From assembly GCA_018340805.1 (NCBI GenBank), contig JACMZG010001908.1, positions 39,053,758-39,117,757 on the forward strand: a stretch of 64,000 nucleotides of DNA, given 5' to 3'. Under the pieces are notes generated by a model. The model saw only the letters and a list, made by a program, of their open reading frames with translations. It was not told the origin of the DNA and did no database searches. The translations under genes were made by a program, and so were the position numbers. Source of the DNA: Microvelia longipes. Taxonomy: Eukaryota > Arthropoda > Insecta > Hemiptera > Veliidae. Below, piece after piece: positions 12,791 to 23,771 of the stretch (positions are counted from its first letter, which is position 1; every line of letters begins with the position of its first letter).

Positions 12791-13605
12791 CCTAAAGTTT
12801 AACGAAGTACATTTTAATTTTTTTAAAAATAATTAAGACTAAATAATTTCCACTAATTAACTTCAACTTCCAGAAGCAAAGCGAAGAAACTGAAAATATT
12901 ATAATTTTTTGCGTGATTATTAACTATTCAAATAAACATTTTCACCATATCTTTGATAACAAATATCCTGAACTAAAAAATAATAATGTTATATAATCCA
13001 AACGCTATTGATAACAAATATTACTCGTTATTCATATCAACATTTTAATGTACTTTATTTTAACAATTTTAACCCTAATTAATAAGCTGTCTACTTGTCG
13101 ACTAATGTTAATATTAATTTTAATGTCAATATTACCAGCAGTAATGAACTATTAATGTTTTAAAGTTATCGTTAATTAACCTTTAATTACTACAGGTTAA
13201 TTAATATTATAGTGTCAATATTTGTGAAACCTATCAATATGAACTAATATTCTATTTTACATTAATCTCAAAATTATTTTTTGTATTACGTAAAAAAATT
13301 AAATACACGTTTAAAACATTAATAACTAACAATTATACTTTAAGTGGCCCAGATACATCGCTCAAAGCATCAATGTCCTTTATGTTATGTGATATAGTCA
13401 ATTCTAGTGACCCAGTGTAAATTATAGCAGACAAATCAGACATTTAATTGGAAAAAAAATCTGGAGTTTCAATAATTAAGTGAAAAATTGTTCACAAGAG
13501 TCCCCTTCGCATAACAAATTCTAAATAAAAGTCCCCAAGGGTAGGAGGTGATCTCGAAGAAGGTGAACCAATTATCAGTCACTTCGCAAAATATAATTTC
13601 CAATT
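12791..13605. other. AT-rich spacer
   Basis: No gene or clear repeat seen between the minisatellite and the next DR1 copy. Confidence 0.5.
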
Positions 13606-13609
13606 AAAA

Positions 13610-14065
13610 AGATTTTTATATTTTTACTTTTCCTTATTTATATCGTAGGTATATATGAAAAGTATTGTTTGCGAAAAAATCCGAAACCGGGATGTCACCG
13701 GAACTATCAGTTTCAGGCGTTTTAAGGCCTCCTGAGTGGTTTTTACAAAGTTGTCTGTCTGTAGGTGTGTTTGTGTATGTTATCATCGTAGCTCCTACTG
13801 TATTTATGTTGGAAAATTGAAATTTTGTAAAAAAATCAGTCTACCGCTGTCTGTAGTTGTGCTATTTGGAAAATAAGTTTTTTTATTACGTCATTAACCC
13901 GCATTAATGACTCAGCGCAAATAATGAAAAATCATAAACGCGGAAAGATGATGCAATCTAATTGAAATTTAGCACGCATGTAGCCATGCATAAGAAAAAC
14001 ATATGACCAAGTTACATCTCATTATTAGCATTAGGTAAATTTTTATTGAATGACTTGTATACGAT
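13610..14065 (+). repeat. DR1 dispersed repeat, copy 3 (5' half only)
   Basis: This copy runs from TTTTCCTTATTTATATCGTA, through the CCGGGATGTCACCGGA, TTTCAGGCGTTTTAAGGCC and ATCATCGTAGCTCC words, to the GCACGCATGTAGCCATG and CTCATTATTAGCATTAG words. It then stops before the 5S-like segment. It is one of the better-conserved 5' halves and serves as the non-palindromic reference for the 49.65-kb palindrome. Confidence 0.8.
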
Positions 14066-14249
14066 TATTAAAAAAAGTAAAAGATAATTCAAATCACTTG
14101 AAATTTGGTGTAAGATATGCCTTTACATATAAATTAGTACACCAAGTTTTGTTTTTTGGTGTAAGAACATCAAGTATATCCATGATTTTTGGATTACTTC
14201 ATCATCACCATGACTCTTCTACTTATATCATCATTATACACAGGAATAA

Positions 14250-15410
14250 CCTCAACGAAATGATACCGCGATAATTTCGCGAACTTCTTAACCAGCGTAA
14301 AAGGGTGGGAGGTGGCATTCTCCGCAGAAGTTAGGCCAGCGTAGTAAGGACGAGGGTCCTTCGCAGGTACCCAACCAGCGTTAGAACGGTGAAGACTAAG
14401 AGATGATATAAGTGTCAGCAATCCAGTTCGACTGCTTCAGACTATATCCACCACCGAGATCTATGAGCAACAGTATTCGGTAAGACTTAGCTGGAGTGAT
14501 GGGTGTAAGATGGTTTAAAGATGGCTTGAAATAGCTGTTCTCGATCGAGATGTAAAAAATCGAGAGTATAAAACCATAAATATTTCTTCAGTTTCTAGCA
14601 AAATATTTGCATTAACAGAGGGCGCAATATCACATTTTCATCTGGGATTTCGGACCCCTGAGAGAACCTATTAGTCAACCTAGAATACCCAGTCTTCATT
14701 AATAAGACAGAAGAGTTCCAGGAAACCTCTTCACTTTAAACACACCCGGGTAGTGTTGCTTAGATTACTTTCTGACTGGTCAGTTAAATGGGACCTTTTA
14801 GGACGACCAGTTTTTGAAACAAGTCCACTCATGGATGACTCAGAATATATTTCACCTGTCAATCAACCTAAAATCGAGAGCGTAGTTTCATATCAACCTC
14901 AGCTCCTACTTCTACTTCTCTTCGAGTCTATGTTAGCGTCATCTCTTACCTACCTAAATATACTTGCTATGTGGTAGCTTAGTGAGGAAGTAATATAACT
15001 CTCATCACCATTTTATCGGACCTTTTTGGACCACCAAACTTCAAGAGTCAGATATAGAATTCAACAACATTACACTGGAGGCTGGCCTTGAATCAATCCA
15101 TTGAACTTCTTCTTCACTTTATCCGCTGTATAGGCTTTCTAGTGTTGAGGTGTAACAAGGAGTTACACTACTCTACGTAGTCGAGGCGAGGACTGAGACC
15201 AGGGAATCGTGAACCTGCGAGTCTCCAGCTTCAACTTGCAAGCCACCTTCATAGGTTAGCTGGCTAGCTTTTCCTCAATATTGGTCTTTTAACGAGCCTG
15301 GCTGACTACGGAGGATAGGCAAAGGGTATTTTGCTGGCGGTCCTTTTTAGGACCATCTATTTTAGCATATGGTCCTACCTCAAACTTAAAGCTGTATCAA
15401 TATTCAATAA
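14250..15410. other. Unidentified block of higher GC content
   Basis: Compared with its flanks this ~1.1 kb is clearly richer in G and C and poor in A/T runs, which suggests an inserted or formerly functional sequence. Short open frames exist on both strands (for example 14194-14421 minus and 14753-14977 plus), but I recognise no protein family in them and frames break often. Related words with short T-runs recur at about 14788 (GGACCTTTTAGGACGACC), 15019 (GGACCTTTTTGGACC) and 15338 (GGTCCTTTTTAGGACC); the last is a perfect short hairpin. It could be an old transposon or a decayed gene. Confidence 0.35.
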
Positions 15411-17375
15411 AAAGTATCTTGTCTTAACTAAACTAAGCGTGTTCTACATCAACAAATACTATAAAATCTGAACAGCAATTTCAAGTTTTTAAAGTTCGTT
15501 TAAAATCATTAGGCTGGAAGTGATAGGGGTATTTAGATTACACGTTAGTCTTGATCTTCGTTAACTACTGCATTCGTTTTACTTGCCTCAGGTTTTGTCA
15601 TTTCATTCATCATTGGAAGAGTTGTATATGTGCGTTTTTATCAATTGAACAGCATATGGATTATTGATATTACAGAAAGCTTTGGACCTTTGTCCAAAGC
15701 TTGGAGCTTTGGACAAAACTCGGGAAAGTTACCCACCAATCCCTACAAAAGATCATCAAGCTTTCTAATGTACAATTATCTAATCTAATGGTATCAATCG
15801 TCACTAAGCAGTTTGATAGAAGGTTGGGGAAAATAAATAAGTGATTAACCCAGCCTTTGACGTCATCAAAATTTTGAAACTATGAAACGATGTCATAACA
15901 AGGTTTTATTATTTAATTAAGCTATATTATTTGAGACTGGCTTTAGATCGACTAGACCACTTTTACTTAAAGGCCAGAGTTTGAACGAAATATGCCTACA
16001 AAAAATATTTGTCAACATGATTTCTAAAAAAATCATATATCTTTGGAAATAATATGTTTTTTAATGAAAACATACAATTTAAGAATCCTAATTTTAAATT
16101 TGGCTAAATCTTATACTTTTTTACCCCTTTTATTGTAAATAATATAATATTCAGTCATTTGTATGTTGAAAGTATTACAAGAAGTCATATAGAGGTCGCT
16201 AGTATCTAATAGTTAAGGTTTGTAAAAGCTCTATCATGTTCTTTCATGTCTATTTAGATGTGTTAAGAGATCTTGCCTACATGTACTGTCACTAGCTTTT
16301 ATCTTTTATTATGTTGTAAAAAATTCCCCTTTCAGAGTCTCGCAGATCTAACAGGATAATACACACGTATTCATTTTATAATACAGTTGTAAAACTTAAA
16401 AGAAAATCTTATATACGGTTTTATCCTTACCTTTACTTTTTATGACGTATAATACAAGAATATGGCGCATTACTTGATATAAACATCAAATAAAAAGAAC
16501 CTCGCTTATTTTTTTTTTATCCCACACACGTATACTTTTTTCTAAAAATTTTAATATTCCTCTTTTATTTAAACCTTACATTGTTATTTAAATTATTACA
16601 GTCAATAAAAATGGGCGCCGTGTAATAAAAGTTTTTTACCTGAAGTTGTTTTTATTACATGGACTATCTTTTTCCGAAGGCAGTTGTACATAATATTTTA
16701 TATAACACACAATAAAGTTGTTTTTAAATGCAAACATTTTAAAGCTATTTAGAATGTTTTAAATTACCTATAATACACCGTCAAGTATAATAAAAATGTA
16801 ATAAAACCATTATTTTTTTAAAGATAATTTCAATTAACAATTTAGGAAAGCCTTTTACTTTTGCGGCTTTATTTTGTAAATACTTACTGGTGCTGTAACA
16901 GTTTATATTGTAAGTATTCAGTGAGCGATAAAGTTTTTTTTGTATCATTTATTACTTTTTTTTAACTCTTCAAAATGTTTTACTGATCCATTAAAGTGGC
17001 CACCAAATCTTAACTATTAAATCTAAAAGCGGTTTAGATGTATTTAATTTTTTGGAGGTCTTTTCACGCAGACTCATAAATAGTTTTGTTGGAAATCTAA
17101 TTAAGCAATAATATATATATATAAAAAAATTGTATTTTTACAATTATGGTTTCTGCAATCTCTGAATTTCAACACTAGAATAATATATTGATTATTAAAT
17201 TATTCTATTAAAATGAATCCAAAAAAGTATATAATAAAATTTCCAAATTGTCTATATTGTTCAAGGTGTATATTTTTTTCTGTTTCAGGGTTAAAGGGTG
17301 TTTATACTTAAAGGTAAGATATCTAAATTCATACAATATTTATAATATTCCTACCTTGAATTTTTTTCAAAGCAT
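15411..17375. other. AT-rich stretch
   Basis: No gene recognised. The only clear structure is the palindrome at 15689-15717, listed separately. Confidence 0.45.
15689..15717. repeat. Perfect 13-bp palindrome, 3-base spacer
   Basis: Arms TTTGTCCAAAGCT (15689-15701) and AGCTTTGGACAAA (15705-15717) are exact reverse complements around TGG. A third partial copy, AGCTTTGGACC, precedes it at about 15679. Perfect arms and a tiny spacer suggest a recent local inverted duplication. Confidence 0.85.
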
Positions 17376-17379
17376 TAAA

Positions 17380-17469
17380 TTCTGAGGACGAGGCCGAAGT
17401 TGGGAGGATGTGTGCAAATCCGACGTGATGAGAAAAAGTGCCGAGCACCTGATGCCCTGTACCAGATTT

Positions 17470-17473
<4 letters not shown>
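17380..17473 (+). repeat. DR1 tail fragment
   Basis: Contains CTGAGGACGAGGCCGAAG, AAATCCGACGTGATGAGAAA and CAGATTTTTTC, which is the DR1 3' end, followed directly by a (TA)n tract. Confidence 0.65.
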
Positions 17474-17728
<255 letters not shown>

Positions 17729-17749
17729 GACTTGTATTGAGTTTACCAT

Positions 17750-18190
17750 AGATGTATGGTATGCTAGTGATGTAGATCATTTCCTAATAAAGAGATGTAT
17801 GGTATGCAGTGATGTTGATTATTCCCTAATAAATAGATGTGGTATGCTAGTGATGTAGATCATTTCCTAATAAATATATTTATGGTATGCTAGTGATGTA
17901 GATAATTTCCTAATAAATAGATGTATGGTATGCTAGTGATGTTGATTATTCCCTAATAAATAGATGTATGGTATGCTAGTGATGTAGATCATTTCCTAAT
18001 AAATATATTTATGGTATGCTAGTGATGCAGATCATTCCCTAATAAATATGTATGTATGCTGATGTTGCTAATAAATAGATGTATGGATGATAGTGATGTT
18101 GATTATTCCCTAATAAATAGATGTATGGTATGATGTGATGTTGATTATTCCCTAATAAATGTATGGTATGCTAGTGTAAATAACAGTATG
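17750..18190 (+). repeat. 43-bp minisatellite, about ten units
   Basis: Units share TGTATGGTATGCTAGTGATG and end in CTAATAAAT. Two interleaved subtypes are visible: one with TAGATCATTTCC and one with TTGATTATTCCC. Two units are shortened near 18045-18075, and the array fades into unique sequence after 18175. Confidence 0.95.
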
Positions 18191-20773
18191 GTAAGTTAGT
18201 TATGTCTGGTACAAGTTATATTGACATATATACATCTTACAGATTACTTTTTATGACCTTTTAGGACAAAAATCTTATACAATGAAACTAACTTTGAAAT
18301 AATAATATTTTATATAAAGCAATACCTTGTTTTTTATTTTTATCTATTTCTTACCACAAAACATCTGTTATTCTTTAAATATTAAACATTTTTTTATTAT
18401 TATTAAAAACTATAACGTATAAAAAGATAGTAAAGATAATGAAAGTAGTACAGGTATTGCTAACATGTTAAATCCCTTTAAGTAAATTTTTATTGCATTG
18501 GAAATTGTTTTAATACTTTTAACGATGTATATCGTGATTAAAAACCTTTGTCGCGTTTATAACCGTGTCGTGATTCTGATTTTTTAAAAGTAATAAAAAC
18601 AACTTAATATCAATATAAAGTATAAAAGTCGTTAGGTGAATAAATCGATAAGACAAAATCGGGTTTTTAAAACAAATGTTTAATTTTAATGTTCTTTTTT
18701 AAAGATAATGGTTCAGATATAAAGAACTAAGCGATTAAAATACCTTTAATGTATCTTACTTTAATTCTTTAAGGAAAGTAAATAAAAAAGTAAGATAATA
18801 AAAAGGAGCGATTGCCCCGGTGCGGGATTCCTAAAGGTTTGGAATTAGGGTGAATCTTAGTGGTTTTCCACAGGGTACCAACTTAGATCTCTTATTCTTT
18901 ATACAATATATAACCGAGGGAGTTCACTACCAAACAATAAAAAGAGATTCATGGGGCACAAATATACCTATAAAGGTAAAGTCCCTCGAGTCACTCTGAA
19001 TTATTGGGTTTGGAATAAAAAATCGGCTAAAAACCCCCCTATCTAAAAAGTAGCTTGAATAAACAACCTTATTTTTATTTTCTTTCAGTACTAAATTTTC
19101 CCTTACCGTTTTTCCTTGTGTGTATCATTAGGAATAAAAAGTTAGAACCAAACAAAACTCAACAAGACCTCGGCAATGTATACATCAAGTTTTATTATAC
19201 CTTTATCTATTCAACATACTCAGGAGAATAAAAAACAAAAAGAGAACAAATAAATGTTTTCAAATAAAACTCGAGTTTTTCCTGAACAACAAAATACTAA
19301 AAGGAAATGTAAGCTGGTTTTATTGCTGATCACTTTTCTATATATCAGACTTTTGTTTAAAGAAAAAGAATAAAATGAGAAAAAGAAAGATACGTAAATG
19401 GTTATGTAAGGAATTAATGAATTTGACTACATGAAATTTAAATAAACGTTAAAAATTATATTCTTTCAATTATGTTTATCATGAAAAAATATATTACATT
19501 TAGGGCTATAGGTAATTCATTTCAGTAGTATCTACCATAATTTCTCCTATACCCCTATACTATATGATGGTATATTTTAGGTATTTTTATAAATGACAAA
19601 TCTATTAGCTATCCTGATTATCAATCGTTATTAAATAATAGCAGTTTTATCATTTGATACTACCGTGTTTAGCCTAACATGAATAGTTGACACAATCTTC
19701 TCTCGCACAATTATATTGTATCAATAGCAGATTTCTTTAGATCAAGCCTCTATTGTTGTACTGTTAACTTAAACTTTTAAAACAGTTGAGCGCCTTAAAT
19801 TAAATCTATTTCAAATCCGTCCTGGCTTCCGATAATAATTATGAAGTTATATACAATATAAAATTAATTAATTAATTTTTTGACAGTTAATTGCATTCAT
19901 TTAAAAGGATTTATATAAATTATATATGATTGTATTTATTCGTGGGACGACACCTTATATTTGTCCGTCTTTATTGAATTCCTATAGTAAGTTTTTACTG
20001 GTATTCAAAAATTACCATACATACATTACCAATACGTAATTAAAAATAGATTTGCCACAATTTTACATCTCGGATCATTTATGTAAAAGTGGATTTTGTG
20101 TATGTTTCAATTCTATCAAACATCTACGAAACAGAAAAAAATTTTTTGATCGTATAGTTTTATCAGAGGAATCTAATTTAAAAAAAAATAATTAATTAAA
20201 ACCCCCTTTTGCAAGGGGCTACAAAAATCCAAAATTATAAATGCTTTGGTCCTAAAATGGGTTTCAAACCCTTATATTTACTTAACACAAATAAAATTGT
20301 TTATAACAATACAAAAATAAATACTTTGTAATGGTACAGCGAACCAAAAAAAAAACAAACAGAAGAACTCAGATCTCCTTTTAGAATTACTTTGGCGGAG
20401 TATTAAAAATGTTATAGATGAGAGAATTTATATTGGTTAGACTGGTTGCACCGGTGGCGCCAGTCTGTGGAGCGGCAAACTTGACAACTAACTACTGGGT
20501 ATTTTATACACCTCATTAGTAAATGTTTCTTACCGTATTTTATATGGAATCAACATCGAACGAAACAACTATTTATCGAACATGTATATGATAATGTACA
20601 CAAATAAATACTAATTAAGAAAGAAGCTTATTAAGCAAGTTTGAATAATTTAAACTGACATTGAAGCGAATTCGGAGTTATTATTTCTGAATATGCTCGA
20701 ATTATAAAATGAGTAGAATTTCGTGTAAATCAGTTTTTAGTGCCTTAAAAATTAAAAAATCAAATTTTAACAG
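18191..20773. other. AT-rich stretch without recognised gene
   Basis: No gene recognised. A patch at 18810-19070 is mildly GC-richer without identity. About 60 bp at 19647-19710 (ATCATTTGATACTACCG word) recur at 42.58-42.64 kb. At 20429-20456 a 7-bp hairpin (AGACTGG and CCAGTCT) encloses GCACCGGTGGCG. Confidence 0.4.
19647..19710 (+). repeat. Short dispersed repeat DR3, copy 1
   Basis: ATCATTTGATACTACCG, then a GTTTAGC-like word, AACATGAA and GTTGACACAAT are shared in the same order with 42579-42640. The full element extent is unknown. Confidence 0.55.
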
Positions 20774-20810
20774 TACAATCTTATTTTTTTTTTTTTTTTT
20801 TTTTTTTTTT

Positions 20811-22266
20811 GTCAACGGAGGGGAAACGCGACGGCCTCTAGACGAAAGCTTTATCCCTCGGAATCAAAGCAGCTAACACCCCTAAAAGGGGATGGCTCCT
20901 GATCATCCGAAGGTTCGTCACCTTCTTTCGGTGACGAAGCCTAGCCCATGGCACCGGTCCATGGAGTGTGGGGACTGACCGACTTCTCGACTGCCCAGCC
21001 GGTACCGTAGCAGCGATTGTCAGGCCTTACCCCACTAAACATCTAGAGGTAAACCCCTCCGCCAGGCGCATACCCCCAATTGGCAAGGAGTATTGCGCCT
21101 TCGCGTGACTAAAAGTCTCCACCACGGTCCCAACACATGGTCGGCTAACTTCTGACCAGTGAGGGGGCGGCTTCTCTGACTTACCCTTTCCTCCCACTTC
21201 CTGCTCCAGTCAGAAAGGGGAGGCTGAAGACCCATCGATGGTGGATGCTTCGTTGACTGCCGGTGTAGCGATGAAGTGCCTCCGAGTGCTCCAAAGACCA
21301 ACGGCACCTAGAGCAGAAAAATTGTCCCAGGGGGAACTCGCCCATGTGGTGGACCCACCAGTCCATCCGGTCGCCCTGGAGCTCTCCCGCTCTTCCACCT
21401 CCGACATGAGAGAGCTTTCAGCAAAGGCTTCCAGACGACAGACGGATCCAGCCGGGCCGCAATACCCCCCGACACAACCCCCCACTCGCAGCACGCGCTA
21501 GCCCCGTCACACCCAAAGACACTGAAGATGGAAGATGTCGCTGAAGAAGCTGATGGGTCTTACAGGGTAGTTAGGTCCAACAGAGTTCCAACGTGCCTCC
21601 CGTGGGAGCGGACTCAACGCCGGGTTTAAAATGACCGGGAGAGCCCTGACACGGTTGGCCTGCCTGCGCAGCCTAATGACTTCACTAACTAAAGACAAAC
21701 AACTAAAAGCCTAATATCACAGAGTTCGGCCACTGCCTCTCGCAAGAGAAACTCATACACGCGGTTTGAACATATTGCCGGGGGTGATGATAACAGTGGT
21801 CGATCCTAAACTAAACACTGACTAAACCTAAAATAAATACCTAATCCTAGTTAAAACATATCTACATGACCTAGCCTAATATCACAGAATGCCGGGGACA
21901 AGCCAGGCAGCCGGTTTTAACAGATTGCCGGGACTGGTTGCCGTTCGGCCTAAACTAACTAAACCTAAATATCACAGAATTGGGTGATAGTTCCTCCAGC
22001 TATGCTGTGGGCGCACACCCGGTTTTAACATATTCCCGAGGTGAGCATTAACTACCACCCCCCTATCTAACCTAGCCTTAACTTAATATCACAGTAAAAT
22101 TACACTAACTAACCTAGATTAAAAGAGGCAACTGCCGTATCCCATTGACCTGCAATGGAGCCTGCCCACCATCGGTTTGAACAAATGGCCGGGGGACAGT
22201 TTACGACAGCCGCTGAACTATACCTAAACTATCCTATAAACTAAGACTAACCTGACTCTGTTGAAC
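20811..22266 (-). other. LINE 3' UTR, GC-rich, with tandem units and terminal hairpin
   Basis: This is non-coding on the element strand. From about 22230 down to 21560 it consists of five diverged units of roughly 110-150 bp. Each has a CCGG...AAACCGG-type core (plus-strand positions about 21618, 21761, 21911, 22019, 22171), and four have a TAATATCACAG or AATATCACAG word (21712, 21878, 21967, 22084). Nearer the poly(A) end is a GC-rich part with an exact 9-bp stem (20914-20922 with 20930-20938). The overlapping open frames at 21.0-21.7 kb on both strands are by-products of GC richness. Confidence 0.8.
20914..20938 (-). other. Stem-loop near LINE 3' end
   Basis: Arms TTCGTCACC and GGTGACGAA enclose a 7-base loop about 105 bp from the poly(A) tail. 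LINE reverse transcriptases often recognise a 3'-terminal RNA stem-loop, so this is a candidate recognition structure; that role is inferred. Confidence 0.6.
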
Positions 22267-23759
22267 CTAAATCTTATGGTAGAATCCTGCCCTACGCAGG
22301 AATTCTACAGTTGATTCGAAGTGAGAATCCTCGTTGAGGGCGACTGCTACACTCGCCGGTGTTCCGCAGATCGTCCTCAGCTCGGCAAGTGCGTCACACT
22401 CTTCAAATATGTGACACACTGTGAGCGCTGCATTGCAGTGTCGGCATCGAGGAGCACGCTCATTTGACAGCAGGTGCCCGTGCGTCAGCTGCGTCTGTCC
22501 AAGCCTCAGACGCGTGAGTACGACACTGTCTTGTCTTGACTTCGACAGTGCCGTAATTTTCCTCTTGGATTTATTTAATTCTTGCTAACAGGGTGGGGTG
22601 CGATTCCACGTGGTTTTCCACGTACGCCAGACTGCGTTGACTAATGCAGTCTTGGCATCGTCTAGTCGTACGGAACCGTCCACCACCCTTCTCTCCGCTG
22701 ACGCACGCTTGGCAGCTTGATCTGCTGCCTCATTGCCGGCGATACCGACATGCCCCGGTACCCATACTAGAACCACGTGTCGACCAGTAGAACGTAGAGA
22801 GGACACGTGGTCATAGATCCGACTAATAATCGGATCATCACTAAATTTATTCTTGATTGCTTGGAGGGATGACAGAGAGTCAGAACAAATGACTATACTG
22901 CCGTCTACGTTCTCCTCCAAGCAATATACGAGGGTCTTCTCTATCGCCTTCAACTCAGCTGTGTATACACCCGCTCGAGGAGATAGAGACCAAGACTTGG
23001 TCTCTGCCGAAGAGTGCATAGCACAGCCGGTACCTTCTTCTGTCTTCGATCCATCTGTATAGAAGACCCTCCTACCTGGATACCGGGCGAGAGTCTCCAA
23101 GAGTCCTTGCTTGTATACCTCGGGAGGTGTCGAATCCCGAGGTAAGCTCGCGAGCCGAGTGGACATCCCTATGGTGGTTCTTTTCCATGGTGGTGTATCA
23201 GGGATGAGCCACTCGAGGATCTCATCTTCTTCTGCTCCGATCCTCTGACGAATCTCGCGAGCCCTAACTGGTAGCGGTCGAGTCCGTGTACTGAGCCATT
23301 CGTACTCCGGTCGAATGGCTCCTTGGCCGAAAAATTCTTCTCTGAGGAAGTGACGCGGCTTCGACTTGACTGCCTCAGAAAAGGACAGAGCCATTTGCTC
23401 CCGGCGGTGCTGCATTGGCAGAACGCCAGCTTCTGCATACAGAGAGCTGACGTTGGTGGTAGGAAACGCACCGAGAGCAACCCGGAGTCCTTGCTGAAAA
23501 ACTCTGTCCAGAGGCAGTAGCCACGACTTCCTCGCCGATCCATACACGGAGCTACCGTAATCCATCTTGGGGCGAACCAGTGCACAAAGAATCCTGACTA
23601 ATGTCGTGCGGTCCGCCCCCCATCTAAGATGGGCAAGGACCTTGATAACGTTCACATCTCTCTTGCAGCGCTGCACGAGCTCTGATATATGATGCCTCCA
23701 TCTAAGCTTAGCATCAAATATCAGACCGAGGAAGCGAGTTGTCTCTTGATACTGCAATC
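22267..23759 (-). pseudogene. LINE ORF2 C-terminal part: RT thumb, RNase H, zinc knuckle
   Basis: The frame is open from the truncation point (first codons TTG CAG TAT, so no real start) for 390 residues to a TAG at 22585-22587. It then continues in the same frame for 105 more residues to TAG at 22267-22269. Residues 9-24 (FLGLIFDAKLRW) match the region just after the RT catalytic core, so the catalytic YxDD-type motif is missing. RNase H spans about residues 228-352 and keeps its acidic residues: D235 in TDGS, E268 in TAELKAI, D293 in CSDS, and D346 in WVPGHVGIAGNEAAD with H336. Beyond the stop, CRHC...HIFEEC is a C-x2-C-x7-H-x4-C knuckle. The single in-frame TAG is probably a point mutation, since knuckle and tail stay in frame. 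The copy cannot make a working reverse transcriptase. Confidence 0.9.
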
Positions 23760-23771
23760 TACAATCTTATT

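Larger units (their letters stand above)
20774..23771 (-). mobile_element. 2.97-kb 5'-truncated LINE with poly(A) tail and 12-bp TSD
   Basis: The 12-bp repeat TACAATCTTATT lies at 20774-20785 and 23760-23771 and flanks the insert 20786-23759. The minus-strand 3' end is a poly(A) tail, seen as about 25 T at 20786-20810. The 5' end stops inside the reverse transcriptase region. The element contains the ORF2 C-terminal half (thumb, RNase H, zinc knuckle) and an unusually long GC-rich 3' UTR (20811-22266) with tandem units. RNase H plus zinc knuckle places it among RNase-H-bearing LINEs (I/Nimb/Ingi/R1-like groups); the clade is not resolved. Its GC content contrasts strongly with the AT-rich surroundings. 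The intact TSD and nearly intact frame suggest a recent insertion. Confidence 0.93.

Noticed and set aside
21035..21698. Several overlapping frames on both strands inside the LINE 3' UTR
   Set aside because: GC-rich non-coding sequence gives few stops; no frame continues the ORF2 product and none has a known motif.
22853..23585. Opposite-strand and shifted frames across the LINE RNase H region
   Set aside because: Shadows of the real minus-strand ORF2 frame.
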